Source: Rhizobium lentis
GTDB taxonomy: Bacteria > Pseudomonadota > Alphaproteobacteria > Rhizobiales > Rhizobiaceae
Direction: 5' to 3'
Assembly (NCBI RefSeq): GCF_017352135.1
Contig: NZ_CP071454.1
Location: 3,869,001 to 3,933,000, forward strand
Length of the DNA: 64,000 nucleotides
In this document: positions 1 to 7,530 of the stretch, one piece after another
Layout: each line of letters starts with the position of its first letter
Position numbering within the stretch: the first letter of the stretch is position 1
The notes under the pieces: model-generated
What the model was told of the DNA's origin: nothing
Databases searched by the model: none
What the model saw: the letters and a program-made list of their open reading frames with translations, nothing else
Made by a program: the position numbers and the translations under genes

Positions 1-43
1 ACATCCCATCCTGCGTCCATTGCCTCGCCGATTGTTTCGGCCA
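1..43 (-). CDS. Hypothetical protein, 5' end only (cut by window edge)
   Basis: Reading leftward from an ATG at 43-41 gives MAETIGEAMDAGWDV before the window ends. A purine-rich GGGGA lies about ten bases upstream, which supports the start. From memory, this opening resembles small zinc-ribbon-like rhizobial proteins that begin MAET(V/I)GEAMDAGW, but only 14 codons are visible, so the family link is a guess. The gene would continue leftward outside the window. Confidence 0.4.
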
Positions 44-140
44 TACGTCATCATTCCCCTTTCGAGGTCCTTTCCGCCGCACTGTTGTTTGAATGCTCCG
101 CCCGAGCGATGTTGCTAATATGTTCTCATGATAGAGTGAG

Positions 141-374
141 TCAATAGCCACTTTTTAGTGCCGCTATGATCTGATCGACTTCGGCGTTCTCCGCCAGCAT
201 CAGCGCGTGGTTGTCGGCGAGTTCTATGATTGCCGTGAGCACCTCTCCTGGCTTCCAGCCGGCCGCAATGGCAGCGTCGACCATGTCTCTGAATGCGAAC
301 TGAAGTTCGTATTGGCACTTTACGAACCGGTCTGGATCGCCTTCGGGTAGGGTGGGACCTGAAATATAGCTCAT
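141..374 (-). CDS. Conserved hypothetical small protein
   Basis: This 77-residue protein starts at the ATG giving MSYISGPTLPEGDPDRF. An in-frame TTG nine codons upstream is less convincing because the extra residues are Cys/Pro/His-rich and unlike the rest. The body is acidic and mostly helical, with segments such as QFAFRDMVDAAIAAGWKPGE and ALMLAENAEVDQIIAAL. There is no signal peptide or membrane segment. The composition looks like real coding sequence of a kind common in rhizobia, but I recognise no function. The ribosome site is weak (GGTGG). It is divergent from the ligase gene at 493. Confidence 0.55.
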   Translation of the reverse strand: MSYISGPTLPEGDPDRFVKCQYELQFAFRDMVDAAIAAGWKPGEVLTAIIELADNHALMLAENAEVDQIIAALKSGY

Positions 375-492
375 CCACCGATGATGGGGCGGCGGGCACA
401 AAGGTCAAGCGCGTGGATGCAACTGGTGTCCCGGCGCAATCTAATCAATCTGGGTCAATTGCTTTTTAAGACGTTGCTGGTGAAGTGCCGGC

Positions 493-1545
493 ATGACGAA
501 GCCGCCACGCAAGCCTTCCCAGCCGCTGCTGGGTGATGCGGATGCCCCGCTCCGCAGTCGGCCGCGCCGGCGGCGCGATCCCGCCCAATCTCAACTTCTT
601 CTCGACCCGATGCCGCCGCGCATCGATCCATGCTTGGCGCTGCTAAAGCCGCGACCGCCGAAAGGGCGGCAGTGGGCGTTTGAAGTCAAATGGGACGGTT
701 ATCGCCTAGCCATTCATATCGAACACAAGGGCGTCAGGATCCTGACCCGTGGCGGCCATGACTGGACCGACCGCTTCCCCGCCATCGTGGCCCAGGCGAA
801 ACGCCTCCCTGTTTCAACGGCGATACTGGACGGCGAGGCTGTCGTATTTGATGAGCAGGGCCGGTCTGACTTCGGCAGACTTCAGCAATCGCTCGGCGGC
901 CGCGGCGGAAAACGGACATCGTGGGAATCCGTCTGTATGGTCTTCGACCTCCTCTATCTCGATGGTCGTGACCTCACCGAGACGGAGTTTACCGCGCGGC
1001 GCCATCTCCTCGAGGGGATAGTCCCGGCCGGCGGGGAGGAGGCGATCCGTCTATCCGAGGAGATCGAGGCGGATGGTGAAACGCTTCTGCGCATTGCATG
1101 CGAGCATGGGCTCGAAGGCATCATAGCGAAAGATCGGAACAGCACCTATCGCAGCGGCCGAGGCGGCGAGTGGCTGAAGATCAAATGCATTCAGAGCGAC
1201 GGCTTTGCGATCGTTGGCTATCAGCGGTCAAGCTCGGCGTTCGGGAATATCGGCGCGCTTCTCCTGGCCGCGCGCAGAGAGGGCCAGCTGGTCTATGTCG
1301 GATCGGTCGGAACTGGCTTTAAAGCAAGCCAGGCATTGGAGCTTCGCGCTGCGATGGACAAGATCAAGGTGTCGGCACCTACAGTGACGTATACCGGCCA
1401 GCGCAAGAATCTGATCTGGATTAAACCGAAACTCGTCGCCGAGATCGAATATCGTGCCTGGACGCATGATGGAAAGCTGCGCCACCCGTCATACAAGGGA
1501 TTGCGGGAGCATCAGGACAGTGCTGAAGTGTACGAATTTGCGTGA
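493..1545 (+). CDS. Stand-alone ATP-dependent DNA ligase (LigD ligase-domain type)
   Basis: A 350-residue protein. It carries the nucleotidyltransferase signature KWDGYR with the adenylated lysine at about residue 66, motif III as FDLLYLDG (about 155-162), motif IV as EGIIAK and motif V as WLKIKC. A C-terminal OB-fold opens at GFAIVGYQRSSS. The enzyme should seal nicks using ATP, possibly in end joining or base-excision repair. It matches the ligase module of bacterial LigD but has no polymerase or 3'-phosphoesterase domain, and no ku gene is in the window. The first 45 residues are basic and disordered. The ribosome site is weak. It converges on the Abi-alpha-like gene with a 10-base gap. 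Confidence 0.85.
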   Translation: MTKPPRKPSQPLLGDADAPLRSRPRRRRDPAQSQLLLDPMPPRIDPCLALLKPRPPKGRQWAFEVKWDGYRLAIHIEHKGVRILTRGGHDWTDRFPAIVAQAKRLPVSTAILDGEAVVFDEQGRSDFGRLQQSLGGRGGKRTSWESVCMVFDLLYLDGRDLTETEFTARRHLLEGIVPAGGEEAIRLSEEIEADGETLLRIACEHGLEGIIAKDRNSTYRSGRGGEWLKIKCIQSDGFAIVGYQRSSSAFGNIGALLLAARREGQLVYVGSVGTGFKASQALELRAAMDKIKVSAPTVTYTGQRKNLIWIKPKLVAEIEYRAWTHDGKLRHPSYKGLREHQDSAEVYEFA

Positions 1546-1555
1546 TAGGCGGCGT

Positions 1556-2257
1556 TTACTTCGACGAACTTGGCGATACAGCATCAAGAAACGCTCGGCC
1601 ATACTCTGTAACTCTGGCCTGGCTCAGCAACGTAAATCCGCCCCAAGCCAAAGCGCCTTCAATGCAGCCTGATTGGCGTAGAGACGCCAACGCGAGTGAA
1701 ATGGATCTATTTGGCTCTGGGACATCCTTATCTTTAGGTCCTGGAGCATCCAGATAGGAGTGCGGTAGGGAGGCGGTGTACATCATGCCGGATTCATTCA
1801 CAGCCCGATCCGGAGCGCTTCCCATTGCCTTCAAAATGGCCGCCTCCAGAGGCGACATTTGTCTCAGAGTGTCGGTAAATTGCTTCGGAACATATCCATC
1901 TCCCGAATCGCTGATGTGGCTAACAATCAAGTTGGCGAACATGCGAGCCATATCGTCATCCTCTTCTAGCGTGGCAGCTTCGATGAGAGGGACAGCTGTC
2001 GAAAGAGCCATCGGCTTTATGCTGGATACGCCCCGTTCCCGCATTAGTTCGCGGATACGCGCTTCCTGCTTGATGGCGAGTTCCAGACGACGCCCTTTGA
2101 TATAGTCGGCCAGAAGGCCAGCACCCTGTTCGACTGGCGCTATCAGCCGCTGCAAGAAGGCAACCGCATCGTGAATGGTAGGCTGGTATACTGCGGCTGT
2201 CTTGGCGATCTCTTCAGCGGCCTTCGCGCCCATCTCGAGGGTTTTGTCCCCGCTCAT
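1556..2257 (-). CDS. DUF4393 / Abi-alpha-like protein
   Basis: A 233-residue soluble protein. The N-terminal third is an amphipathic helical segment (KAAEEIAKTAAVYQPTIHDA). A middle block follows with RRLELAIKQEARIRELMRER and then an acidic stretch EAATLEEDDDMARMFANLI. This order of charged helices and the EED motif before a helix is what I recall of the DUF4393 (abortive infection alpha) family. The C-terminal part (about 140-225) looks like a winged-helix-like module (LEAAILKAMGSAP, LASLRQSGCI). A role in phage defence is inference from the family name. It is convergent with the ligase, and nothing shows joint regulation. Confidence 0.55.
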   Translation of the reverse strand: MSGDKTLEMGAKAAEEIAKTAAVYQPTIHDAVAFLQRLIAPVEQGAGLLADYIKGRRLELAIKQEARIRELMRERGVSSIKPMALSTAVPLIEAATLEEDDDMARMFANLIVSHISDSGDGYVPKQFTDTLRQMSPLEAAILKAMGSAPDRAVNESGMMYTASLPHSYLDAPGPKDKDVPEPNRSISLALASLRQSGCIEGALAWGGFTLLSQARVTEYGRAFLDAVSPSSSK

Positions 2258-2336
2258 GTGAACCTCAGTTTCAAATTTGCCCTTTTTGCAGGCGAGAACA
2301 ATTGAAAGATGGAAATCCTAGACCACGGTTCTTCAC

Positions 2337-2546
2337 TCAACCCGATTGCTTGTCAAACAAACGATCAAGTAGTTCCAGTAGCTGCAAATTAGACAAACTA
2401 TCGATTTCCGTTTCGGCGAGCTTTCTAAGCTCGCCGCTTCCGTAGATATCGCGATTCCCGTAGAGTTTTCGATAGATTTCGCCGGTCTGTTTTTTCAGAT
2501 GATCGTCGATTATCGCTCGTATTGCGGTCTCTAGAAGCTTCATCAT
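2337..2546 (-). CDS. Hypothetical small helical protein
   Basis: A 69-residue protein beginning MMKLLETAIRAIIDDH. The ATG is chosen over an upstream in-frame TTG because AGGA lies about seven bases before it. It is rich in charged helical sequence and ends in LLELLDRLFDKQSG. It has no signal peptide, membrane segment or known motif. It lies upstream of the Abi-alpha-like gene on the same strand with a spacing of about 80 bases, so co-transcription is possible but not shown. Confidence 0.45.
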   Translation of the reverse strand: MMKLLETAIRAIIDDHLKKQTGEIYRKLYGNRDIYGSGELRKLAETEIDSLSNLQLLELLDRLFDKQSG

Positions 2547-2684
2547 TAATCCTATTGCTTGGATGCTCCGCGCGCTATGGGCTTTTTGCATCCGCAGTTT
2601 ATTCAAAGCTCAAAATTGCAGTTTTCGCCTTCCTAAGCAGTGCTAGGGTGCCGCACCGATGTCAATAAGATTCCATAGCGCCCA

Positions 2685-2975
2685 TTAGGCGCTCCCATCG
2701 ACGTCCCCTTCTTCGTCCAGCTCGTGCACCGGCAGATAGGTGTTTTGCTCCATCCACTCCCGGACGATATACCTGATAGCGTCGTCGCGCGTCAGCACCA
2801 ACTCGCTCGAGACATTCCGTAGGGCCTCTTCAATGTCGTCGTCGAGAGCGATCGAGCCGGCGTTGCGCACCAGCAGGGCGGCGCGGCGCAGCATGATCTG
2901 CAAATCCCGCGTGGGAATTTCGTCTATCCGACTGGCGGCGTCTTCTAGCAGGGTAGCGGTGTCGGGCTTGGTCAT
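2685..2975 (-). CDS. Hypothetical acidic protein
   Basis: A 96-residue protein starting MTKPDTATLLEDAAS. It has two helical stretches (PTRDLQIMLRRAALLVRNAG and TRDDAIRYIVREWMEQ) and a very acidic tail. The second stretch, an acidic region followed by DDAIRYIVREWM, resembles the DNA-contact helix of ribbon-helix-helix-like rhizobial proteins, but the match is weak. AGGAG lies about 12 bases before the ATG. I do not recognise a function. Confidence 0.5.
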   Translation of the reverse strand: MTKPDTATLLEDAASRIDEIPTRDLQIMLRRAALLVRNAGSIALDDDIEEALRNVSSELVLTRDDAIRYIVREWMEQNTYLPVHELDEEGDVDGSA

Positions 2976-2990
2976 AGTACGCCAGTGCTC

Positions 2991-3479
2991 CTAAAAAACG
3001 TCACTGCTCGTGTTGTTTGTACCTTTAAAAAGTCCGCTCTTCGATGGAGGCGCCTGGTATTCATTCATTGCGTGTTCGAGGCAGGACTGAGCAGCGAGGA
3101 ACATCGTGTATGGGCGTGTCGTTCTAAAGCCCTCGATTTCGCCGGAGAAAAATCCGGCTTTCATCACCGTCTTTTGATCACTGGCCGAATCCGTCAACAC
3201 GAAATAAAGGTACTCGTTCCAAGTAGTGTCCGCGGCTGGTCGGGAATTTGAATTTGTACATCTCGGCCTTGTGCGGGTCATCCTCGTTCTCCAGAAGAGC
3301 CAATACGCCAGCCAGAATTTTAAGAGCCATAGAACGCCTATTGCGAGTGGCAAGAGCCATAAAACGGCAAGAGCAGCGAAGGACGGCAGAGACGGCTGCT
3401 TATCGTTCAGCAAGGTGGCACAAGACGCAATTGCCAAGTCGAGGCAGATGTAGAACAGCCAAACAGCAAAAGTGCGCAA
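2991..3479 (-). CDS. Hypothetical membrane protein, possibly frameshifted
   Basis: A 162-codon frame starting at TTG with AGGA close upstream. The N-terminal 65 residues hold two strongly hydrophobic segments (FAVWLFYICLDLAIASCATL and LAVLWLLPLAIGVLWLLKF). The distal half looks like ordinary soluble sequence (WNEYLYFVLTDSASDQ, YTMFLAAQSCLEHAMNEYQ). The join between them is Arg/Thr/Pro-rich (TRMTRTRPRCTNSNSRP). Another minus-strand frame over the same bases, around 3180-3300, reads as natural acidic sequence (LENEDDPHKAEMYKFKF). Two compensating frameshifts or a sequencing error are possible. Function unknown. Confidence 0.45.
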   Translation of the reverse strand: MRTFAVWLFYICLDLAIASCATLLNDKQPSLPSFAALAVLWLLPLAIGVLWLLKFWLAYWLFWRTRMTRTRPRCTNSNSRPAADTTWNEYLYFVLTDSASDQKTVMKAGFFSGEIEGFRTTRPYTMFLAAQSCLEHAMNEYQAPPSKSGLFKGTNNTSSDVF

Positions 3480-3493
3480 ATCCTACTCCGATG

Positions 3494-3976
3494 CTATCCC
3501 GCGCATGTGTTGATGCCGTCTCGGACAATCAGCGCCCATTTTGGCCCGAGCGTATCTCTTGCAGAAAGCGCGTTCTGGCTTCCGGGCTCCCCGTCCTTAA
3601 ACATGCGAACGGCAAGATCCTGATTGTGCCCGCCAGTCACGAAGGTTGGGCCGGGATTGTACACCGTATTGCCGCTGTAGTACCCCGTGTTGCCATAGAC
3701 CGTTGCCGTTCCGGTCGTCGTGTAAGAACCAGGCATCTGAACAACACGAGTTGTATCTGCGCCCGCCTGGCCCACGATGATATAGCGGTCATAGCCCGCC
3801 TTGATTGTCTCGATCGCAGCTTGCTTTGCTGCCACCTTCATAGCGCCCGTGTCGCCGCAGATCGGCGCCGCCCGTGTCTTGATGATGATTTCGTTCTGAG
3901 CTGTGCGCATCGAGCTTGACGCCGCACACGATGACAGAGCGCCGGCAGCCAGCGCGAGCAATATAGGTAGTTTCAT
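3494..3976 (-). CDS. Putative lipoprotein of unknown function
   Basis: A 160-residue protein with a classic lipoprotein signal: MKLPILLALAAGALSSC, lipid-anchored Cys at residue 17. The mature part has a helical segment (GAMKVAAKQAAIETIKAGYDRYIIVG) followed by a Gly/Thr/Tyr-rich stretch (GTATVYGNTGYYSGNTVYNP) and a C-terminal segment ending in GINTCAG. Two further cysteines could form a disulfide. The general layout is common in rhizobial surface lipoproteins whose role is not known. The ATG at 3976 is preferred to a TTG five codons upstream because the signal then has normal length. Confidence 0.6.
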   Translation of the reverse strand: MKLPILLALAAGALSSCAASSSMRTAQNEIIIKTRAAPICGDTGAMKVAAKQAAIETIKAGYDRYIIVGQAGADTTRVVQMPGSYTTTGTATVYGNTGYYSGNTVYNPGPTFVTGGHNQDLAVRMFKDGEPGSQNALSARDTLGPKWALIVRDGINTCAG

Positions 3977-4428
3977 GAAGATCCGCCCCAACCTCTTTCG
4001 CGAGTCAACTGCTTCGGTGTGCCGAGCGATTGAACTCCATATCGGGCAACCCCTCAGTTACCCGGAGCAAACATGGCAGAATTCGGCTCTACGTCAAATT
4101 GCATTTTTGATGTATCCTTAACGCAGCCTCAGGACGAAGTTACCTGCCCATGGCGACAGCCTTTGCGCGGTCGCTGGCGGTGTCATCGGACCCTCCAATG
4201 CAATGGTCGTTACCTTCAGAGGTAACGCAATCGGCTACGCCGGCCATCATTGCGCCGGACCTTAGATGTTGAGGGGCGGGAGGTAAAATCCGTAATGGAA
4301 TCAATGTCGACAAATCACCCCTCAACTTCGAATATTTTCATTGAAATTACAGGACAAATTGCCGTTTATGGCATTCCTGCAGGGGTCGCCACAATTCAAG
4401 GGGTCCATTCTGGACACGTAGGTTACGT
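3977..4428. other. Gene-poor stretch with one perfect hairpin
   Basis: No convincing gene is present on either strand. The only clear structure is the inverted repeat GTTACCT-TCAG-AGGTAAC at 4209-4226. A 36-codon frame starting at 4250 on the minus strand overlaps it but has a poor ribosome site. The region borders the transposase remnant and may be debris left by a mobile element; that is inference. Confidence 0.4.
4209..4226. repeat. Perfect 7-bp inverted repeat
   Basis: GTTACCT and AGGTAAC flank a four-base loop. There is no T-run on either side, so it is not a standard terminator. It could be an operator, or part of a mobile-element end given the transposase remnant 200 bases away. Confidence 0.4.
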
Positions 4429-4715
4429 TTATTCCCGAGACATAGGTAACACTTTTGCGCCGAAAGGGTGTGGCCGCTCTGTGTTGAATTCTTCGACGAA
4501 GTCGTCAAAGCGCGCCTGTTGCTGCAGGAAATTGGCGCCGGCCGGCTTGGTGGTTCCAGCTTGAGTGTGAGATGCATGCGTTCGTGGCGGCCGTTCTGCT
4601 GCGGATCGCCTCGCTTGATGCGTTCGATTTCTATGCCGAGCCGGAGCCACCGGACCGCGAGATAACGGCAAAGCCGCGATCGAAAGGCCGGCTGACACGC
4701 ATCGCAAAAAACGCA
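4429..4715 (-). pseudogene. IS481-type transposase remnant with a frameshift
   Basis: Reading leftward from about 4700, one frame gives RWLRLGIEIERIKRGDPQQN followed by GRHERMHLTLKLE. Near 4553 the match jumps to another frame that continues TTKPAGANFLQQQARFDDF and VEEFNTERPH before a stop at 4429. Together these match the catalytic-core C-terminal part of DDE/integrase-type transposases (QQNGRHERMHLTLK...FN.ERPHQAL). The family consensus expects Glu-Ala-Thr-Lys at the junction, and a single lost base explains the shift. The N-terminal DNA-binding half and the C-terminus are missing, so this is a dead fragment. I see no clear terminal inverted repeats. Confidence 0.75.
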
Positions 4716-4874
4716 GCGCGCGGATGGGATCGCCGCTCGGGCGACGCCCTTTCAGCTTGCTCATCCACGCGCTGCAGCCGAAGTGCGCGCCGTGTGGCGG
4801 GTTTTACCCGCCATTGTCATATTTCTGAATTGTTAGCAGTTGCGGCGGTCGGACGACCGCCGCAACTGACATTG

Positions 4875-6944
4875 TTACAGAAGAAAATCGCCTGCCCCCA
4901 GGTGGACGAGGCCCTTCAGCTGAATCTCGAAGTCATGCACACCATCGCCGTTCAGGTCGGCCTGGACAACGGTAATATCGTGATCGGATCCAGTGTTGTC
5001 TTGATAGTGCCAAGCGAGGGCGCCAGCCTTCTTGTCGAACAAGGCATTCTCCTGCGCCTGGAAATGGAAGGTTCCATCGCCCTGCGCAGAGCCATTCGCA
5101 TCAATCGCCGAGACGTCGATCTTATCGACACCCTTCTGGAAGTCGGTGATGATGTCGCGGTCCCAGCCTGACCCTGTGTCCATCGCCGTTTTGAAGACAA
5201 ATGTATCCGAGCTGGTGCCACCGCTCATGTAGTCCCTTCCGGCACCACCAGTGATGACGTCCGCGCCGGCTCCGCCATGGAGACCGTTGCGGCCACTATC
5301 GCCGGTCAGCACGTCGTTGTAGCTGGAGCCAGTCAGGCTTTCGATGCTGACGAACTTGTCACCCGTGGCTTGCCCGCCAGATGCGGCCCCAGTGGCCAAG
5401 TTCACCTTGACGGCGCCGGAGCCCTCATAGCTGGCCGTGTCGCGGCCATAGCCGCCGTCGAGCACATCCGCGCCGGCGCCGCCCTTCAATAGGTCATTTC
5501 CGGTGAGACCCTTGAAGGTCTCGTTGCCGCCGTTGGACTGACCGGTGTGCGGCAGGATGTCGTTGCCGTCGGTACCGGTGTATACCTTCGTCGACGTGGT
5601 TGGCGTTGTTGGTTGCGTCGGCGCTGTTGGCGCTGTCGGCTCCGTTGGCGCTGTTGGCGTTGTCGGCTCCGTCGGCGTGGTTGGCGTTGTCGGTTGCGTC
5701 GGCGCGGTTGGCGCTGTCGGTTGGGTCGGCGTGGTCGGCGCTCCGGATACCGGGCTGGAGCCTGATTCGTAGGCACCCATATCGACAGTTCCAACGACGC
5801 GAGCGTCGCCGTCCAGATCGACCGAGCCGAGGCCGTACTTGGCGGTTCCGCCGTCGATCGCCGGCGAGCCGGAGCCGAGGTGGAAGTCGTCGCTCGATGC
5901 GCCGAGGAATTTCGGATCGACGCCAAGCTTGTTGCCGTTCGCCGCGGTCGGCATCGCGTTACCACCATCGGTCCTGACCGAGTCCTGGCCGGCCGTGCCG
6001 TTGTAGGTGTTGTTGTTGGCCCAGACGACGTTGCTATTGGTATAGCCGCCGTACGACGTGTTATCGATCGCAGTGTTGTTGCTGTTCACCGACGGGTCCG
6101 CTACGGCGATGTTGTTGACCCAGGTGTTGTTGCTCGACTGCGCGTTGCTGAGTTCGCCGCGCCATGTGCCGTCGTTCAGCGGGTCCTGATTGTTGTGGTA
6201 TGCGGTGTTGTTTTGCACCGTGACGGAGTCGCTCCAGGCAACCTGGATGCCTTTACCGCCGTTCTCATAGACAAGGTTGTTGTCGACCAGGGTCTTGAAC
6301 GTGTAGTTCGGATGACCGCTCGTCTGCGTGCTCTGGAAATCGTCGATGATGATGCCGTTGCCATCGGTGTGCGCACCCGTCTTGGTGACGTTGTTGTGCG
6401 AGATGTTGTTCTGCACGATATTCCGGTAGCCGGTCGTCGAAGTGTCGCCGGTGATGTTCCTGTTCTCGTAGAGCGAGATGCCCGAGTACCAGCCCGACGA
6501 TGCATTGTTGTAGGTCTCGTTGCCTATGACCTTGACGAAGTCCGAATAGTTGAACTGAATGCCCGACTCCCCACTGTCGTGCACCTTGTTGTTAAGAATC
6601 GAGACGTGATGGACGTTGTTCCCTTCGATGCCGTCACCGTTGCCGCCCTTGATGTCGAAGCCGTCTATTGTCACGTAGTTGGCGTTGACGCTGATGGCGG
6701 TGTAGGAGCCGGCGGGCGGCCGGATCAGTGCTGCGCCAGGCACTTCGGAGCGGAGCGTGATGTCGCCTGCCGCCGAGCCGTCCTTATCGATGTTGATGCT
6801 CTCGTTGTAGGTCCCCGGCCGCACCACGACCTCGTCGCCGGGCTTAAGGTCGGCCGCCATTGCCTCGCTGATCGTTTGAAAAGGAGACGTGGCACTGCCG
6901 TTACCGCCGCCGCTGCTGCTCGAAGCTACGTAGTATGTCGTCAT
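4875..6944 (-). CDS. Parallel beta-helix / RTX calcium-binding exported protein
   Basis: A 689-residue protein starting MTTYYVASSSSGGG, with GAGGA before the ATG and a TTG alternative rejected. Residues 1-400 form a right-handed parallel beta-helix: DUF1565-like opening (PFQTISEAMAADLKPGDEVV) then many Asn-rich turns such as NNKVHDSGESGIQF and NNTAYHNN. A Pro-Thr repeat linker follows (about 402-455). Then come RTX nonapeptides (GGAGADVLDGG, GGAGADVITGGAGRD) and an M10-type C-terminal region (DTFVFKTAMD, DIITDFQKGVDKIDVSAID). There is no N-terminal signal peptide, so type I secretion through the C-terminus is expected. No exporter genes are nearby. It could be a polysaccharide lyase/epimerase or an adhesin; no catalytic residues were identified. 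Confidence 0.8.
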   Translation of the reverse strand: MTTYYVASSSSGGGNGSATSPFQTISEAMAADLKPGDEVVVRPGTYNESINIDKDGSAAGDITLRSEVPGAALIRPPAGSYTAISVNANYVTIDGFDIKGGNGDGIEGNNVHHVSILNNKVHDSGESGIQFNYSDFVKVIGNETYNNASSGWYSGISLYENRNITGDTSTTGYRNIVQNNISHNNVTKTGAHTDGNGIIIDDFQSTQTSGHPNYTFKTLVDNNLVYENGGKGIQVAWSDSVTVQNNTAYHNNQDPLNDGTWRGELSNAQSSNNTWVNNIAVADPSVNSNNTAIDNTSYGGYTNSNVVWANNNTYNGTAGQDSVRTDGGNAMPTAANGNKLGVDPKFLGASSDDFHLGSGSPAIDGGTAKYGLGSVDLDGDARVVGTVDMGAYESGSSPVSGAPTTPTQPTAPTAPTQPTTPTTPTEPTTPTAPTEPTAPTAPTQPTTPTTSTKVYTGTDGNDILPHTGQSNGGNETFKGLTGNDLLKGGAGADVLDGGYGRDTASYEGSGAVKVNLATGAASGGQATGDKFVSIESLTGSSYNDVLTGDSGRNGLHGGAGADVITGGAGRDYMSGGTSSDTFVFKTAMDTGSGWDRDIITDFQKGVDKIDVSAIDANGSAQGDGTFHFQAQENALFDKKAGALAWHYQDNTGSDHDITVVQADLNGDGVHDFEIQLKGLVHLGAGDFLL
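5590..5742. repeat. Pro-Thr tandem repeat within the RTX gene
   Basis: About 150 bases of short degenerate units (forms of GGCGTTGTCGG and GGCGCTGTCGG on the plus strand) encode repeated PTxPT motifs with Gln, Glu or Ala between. The repeat joins the beta-helix to the calcium-binding domain as a rigid, extended spacer. Copy number could vary between strains through slippage. Confidence 0.8.
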
Positions 6945-6975
6945 GGTCTTGTTCCTCAACCTTAGCGTCGTATTT

Positions 6976-7007
6976 AACCAACTGCTAATTTTAGTTAATC
7001 AGTGGTT
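6976..7007. promoter_or_regulatory. AT-rich imperfect dyad upstream of the RTX gene
   Basis: AACCA-CTG-TAA on the left is mirrored by TTA-CAG-TGGTT on the right, with one-base offsets, about 30-60 bases upstream of the RTX start. The stretch is much richer in A+T than its surroundings. It may be the promoter and a regulator site, but no known operator is recognised. Confidence 0.35.
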
Positions 7008-7353
7008 ACGGCGAGGGGTTATAAGACGACGTTCTGAAGGGCGCAACAGCAACGCGACAGTAAGTGCTTGAGAATAATAGCCATATTGCTGCCACATTAT
7101 CCAAATGTATCCGAAGTTACAGTTTGAAATACTTGGTGAAATTCGAATTGCCCAAATTGGGGCAGTATTTATGTCTCGTATGCCGCGAATTATTCTTTCT
7201 GCAACCGCTGCGATATGCTCCCATTGAAAACATTAGAAAAACCAGCTGAAGTGAGCGGTTCCCTGCTGCGAAGTGCGGAATCGACATTTTTTTCCGAAAT
7301 TAATAATTTTGGGCAGAATCGCCTAAATAAATGACCCTAATCGAGAGGGTAGG
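7008..7353. other. AT-rich intergenic region, no gene recognised
   Basis: The region holds long A+T-rich stretches, including a run of T around 7287 and ATTAATAATTTTG near 7300. Short open frames exist on the plus strand (for example from 7064), but their translation looks random. Most likely promoter DNA or decayed sequence. Confidence 0.4.
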
Positions 7354-7530
7354 GTGGCAAAACCGTCGAATCGCCTGCACCTCGAATTTCACAATAAGCC
7401 CGCGATGAAACGGATCGGCGATGAGGTAATGCTTTCGTTTTCGCAGCCCGATTCAGCGATCCGGGTACTCGGAACGTTGCCGCAAGCATGCCGCAAAGAA
7501 GCGCACCGACATTCACTCAAGCGGCGCTGA
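7354..7530 (+). CDS. Possible small protein, GTG start
   Basis: A 58-codon frame begins at a GTG preceded by GAGAGGGTAG. It reads MAKPSNRLHLEFHNKPAMKR and continues with mixed hydrophilic sequence to HSLKRR. It is basic, with no membrane segment. The composition is plausible but there is no family match. It sits alone in a 1.1-kb gap, so it may be chance. Confidence 0.2.
   Translation: MAKPSNRLHLEFHNKPAMKRIGDEVMLSFSQPDSAIRVLGTLPQACRKEAHRHSLKRR

Noticed and set aside
1..60. Apparent similarity between the left edge (ATTGCCTCGCCGATTGTTT) and bases around 6860
   Set aside because: The match is short and degenerate and comes from similar peptides (TIGEAMD and TISEAMA); not a repeat or attachment site.
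4140..4250. A 36-codon frame starting ATGATG at 4250 on the minus strand
   Set aside because: It overlaps the 4209 hairpin, has no good ribosome site and no family match.
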